This document shows, one piece after another, positions 63,064 to 64,000 of a stretch of DNA of 64,000 bases. The position numbers and the translations under genes were made by a program. The notes under the pieces were generated by a model, which was given only the letters and a program-made list of their open reading frames with translations, was not told the DNA's origin and did no database searches. Every line of letters begins with the position of its first letter. The first letter of the stretch is position 1. Origin of the DNA: Rhynchonema sp. JSB1_4 (Eukaryota > Nematoda > Chromadorea > Monhysterida > Xyalidae); contig JASAMV010005224.1 in assembly GCA_030248065.1 (NCBI GenBank), positions 1 through 64,000 of the forward strand, in the 5' to 3' direction.

Positions 63064-64000
63064 GATGTTTCAACTTGCTTGTGATTGTATTTGTGAGGAA
63101 TCGGATGGTGATAATTGTTGGTTAGTCTCCATAAATAAATAAATAAATGAACAATGCTTTGATTTTTGTTCTGCAGCTGTCTTTCCAGCGGACAGCGGCG
63201 CTTCTTCTTCAAAACTGCAATCAGAATTAATTCATTCCGTTTCAGCTACAATTTACCATGCGAAGACCGCTCTCGAACAGAAGCAGAAACTAGAACTGGA
63301 TAGAAAGGCTCAAACTTGTCACGCAAAATTAGCAGAATCGGTGACCATGGTGTAACGTTTCTTCATGATCATTACTGTCTAACCCGCAAGTGTGAATTTA
63401 GCAAGTGCCGATTAATGTTCAGCGGAAATGAATTATTGCCCAGTTGTGTCTGCGCTCACTTACGTGGGTTGCAGCTTTGCGTGGTATACTTAATTACCCA
63501 CACGACCTTAATTAACTAGAAAATAGGATATGATATGATCAGGAGATCAAAATAAAAATTCAGATCATGCTGCGTGTACAAAATACGCAGGATAAAAATA
63601 ATCGAAAACGTTACCAAAAACTGGTGGGAGCGCACAGCCGTCTGCCGGTGGCTAACGACTTCAGAGCAAACAGCCAGGCAAAACTGAAGCCCATGGGACC
63701 CCAAATCGAACGGCTCTGTGCGCGCGTGTATTTTGGTCACAAACTTGCAGCAGATAACACAACAAAGAAGTAAGAAATAAAGTGCACGCATGCGCACCGA
63801 ACTGGGAGTGTAAGCCCAAATGCAACTGAGCTGGTGTGCGAAGTGAAATGAAGGAAACATAGTTTTGTCAAATACAGACGGCCCTCGCGCGTCTGGCTCC
63901 ATGACCTTTTTTATAAAAAAACACGAGTCAGATCGCTAAAAATAAGTGGGGCACGAGGTAGTCACAGTCGAAGAGGAGCAGCAGGCGGTTGGATTGTAAC
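63064..64000. promoter_or_regulatory. Upstream region of the gene
   Basis: This is the 5' flank of the minus-strand gene. It holds a short (AAAT)n tract near 63131-63149 and no convincing TATA or leader exon. A plus-strand open stretch of about 68 codons (63150-63355, stop TAA) has a possible acceptor ttctgcag|CTGTC at 63177 and Lys/Glu/Gln-rich content (TALEQKQKLELDRKAQ). It might be the last exon of a divergent gene but lacks a partner exon. Confidence 0.3.

Noticed and set aside
1..64000. CRISPR array, rRNA or tRNA genes
   Set aside because: No spacer-repeat pattern of CRISPR type, and no rRNA-like or cloverleaf sequence that I could recognise by eye; small RNA genes could be missed.

Overview
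The window looks like animal DNA, most likely from a nematode. It is AT-rich and repeat-laden between exons, has GT-AG introns with acceptors such as gtttcag, and has no operon-like packing. Almost all of it is occupied by ONE minus-strand gene. I could thread a single reading frame from an ATG at 63063 through 55 exons to the left edge, with every exon-to-exon phase matching. That gives about 32.3 kb of coding sequence, or about 10,760 codons, and the gene continues beyond base 1. The protein is a giant presynaptic active-zone scaffold of the clarinet (CLA-1) / Piccolo-Bassoon-Fife type. It has a Piccolo/RIM-like double zinc finger (exons 32-33, 17951-18391) and a Piccolo-like PDZ domain (exons 51-53, 759-1427). 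The C2 domains expected downstream would lie outside the window.

Layout from 5' (right) to 3' (left). 63064-64000: upstream region. 55.3-63.1 kb: exons 1-14, disordered, Q-rich, with two copies of a Rab-effector-like helix. 40.8-54.9 kb: exon 15, a single 14,079-bp exon (4,693 codons) built from several degenerate repeat families. 36.3-40.8 kb: long intron with a possible internal first exon. 33.9-36.5 kb: exons 16-17. 25.3-33.9 kb: an 8.5-kb intron holding a 2.7-kb palindrome, two inverted 16-bp minisatellites and a (GCCTAA)-containing repeat. 20.0-25.3 kb: exons 18-26, mostly one helix repeat per small exon. 17.9-19.9 kb: exons 27-33, leading to the zinc finger. 12.3-17.9 kb: exons 34-47, proline-rich linkers. 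7.3-10.8 kb: exon 48, a 3.5-kb Q/P/Y-rich exon. 2.0-7.3 kb: 5.2-kb intron. 1-2.0 kb: exons 49-55 with the PDZ.

The most striking points are these. (1) About 24 scattered copies of a helix of the form LSxEERxxIxxVMxxAE lie upstream of the zinc finger. It resembles the Rab3/Rab27-binding helix that precedes the zinc finger in RIM and rabphilin, and suggests a multivalent synaptic-vesicle tether. (2) The 10-mer TGATGTTTCA occurs 18 times, exactly 9 per strand, always in or close to exons. (3) Tandem 20-residue helical repeats and other repeat families make up the giant exon. (4) The introns carry several foldback elements. I see no second gene that I would stand behind; a weak plus-strand open stretch at 63.15-63.36 kb is noted.
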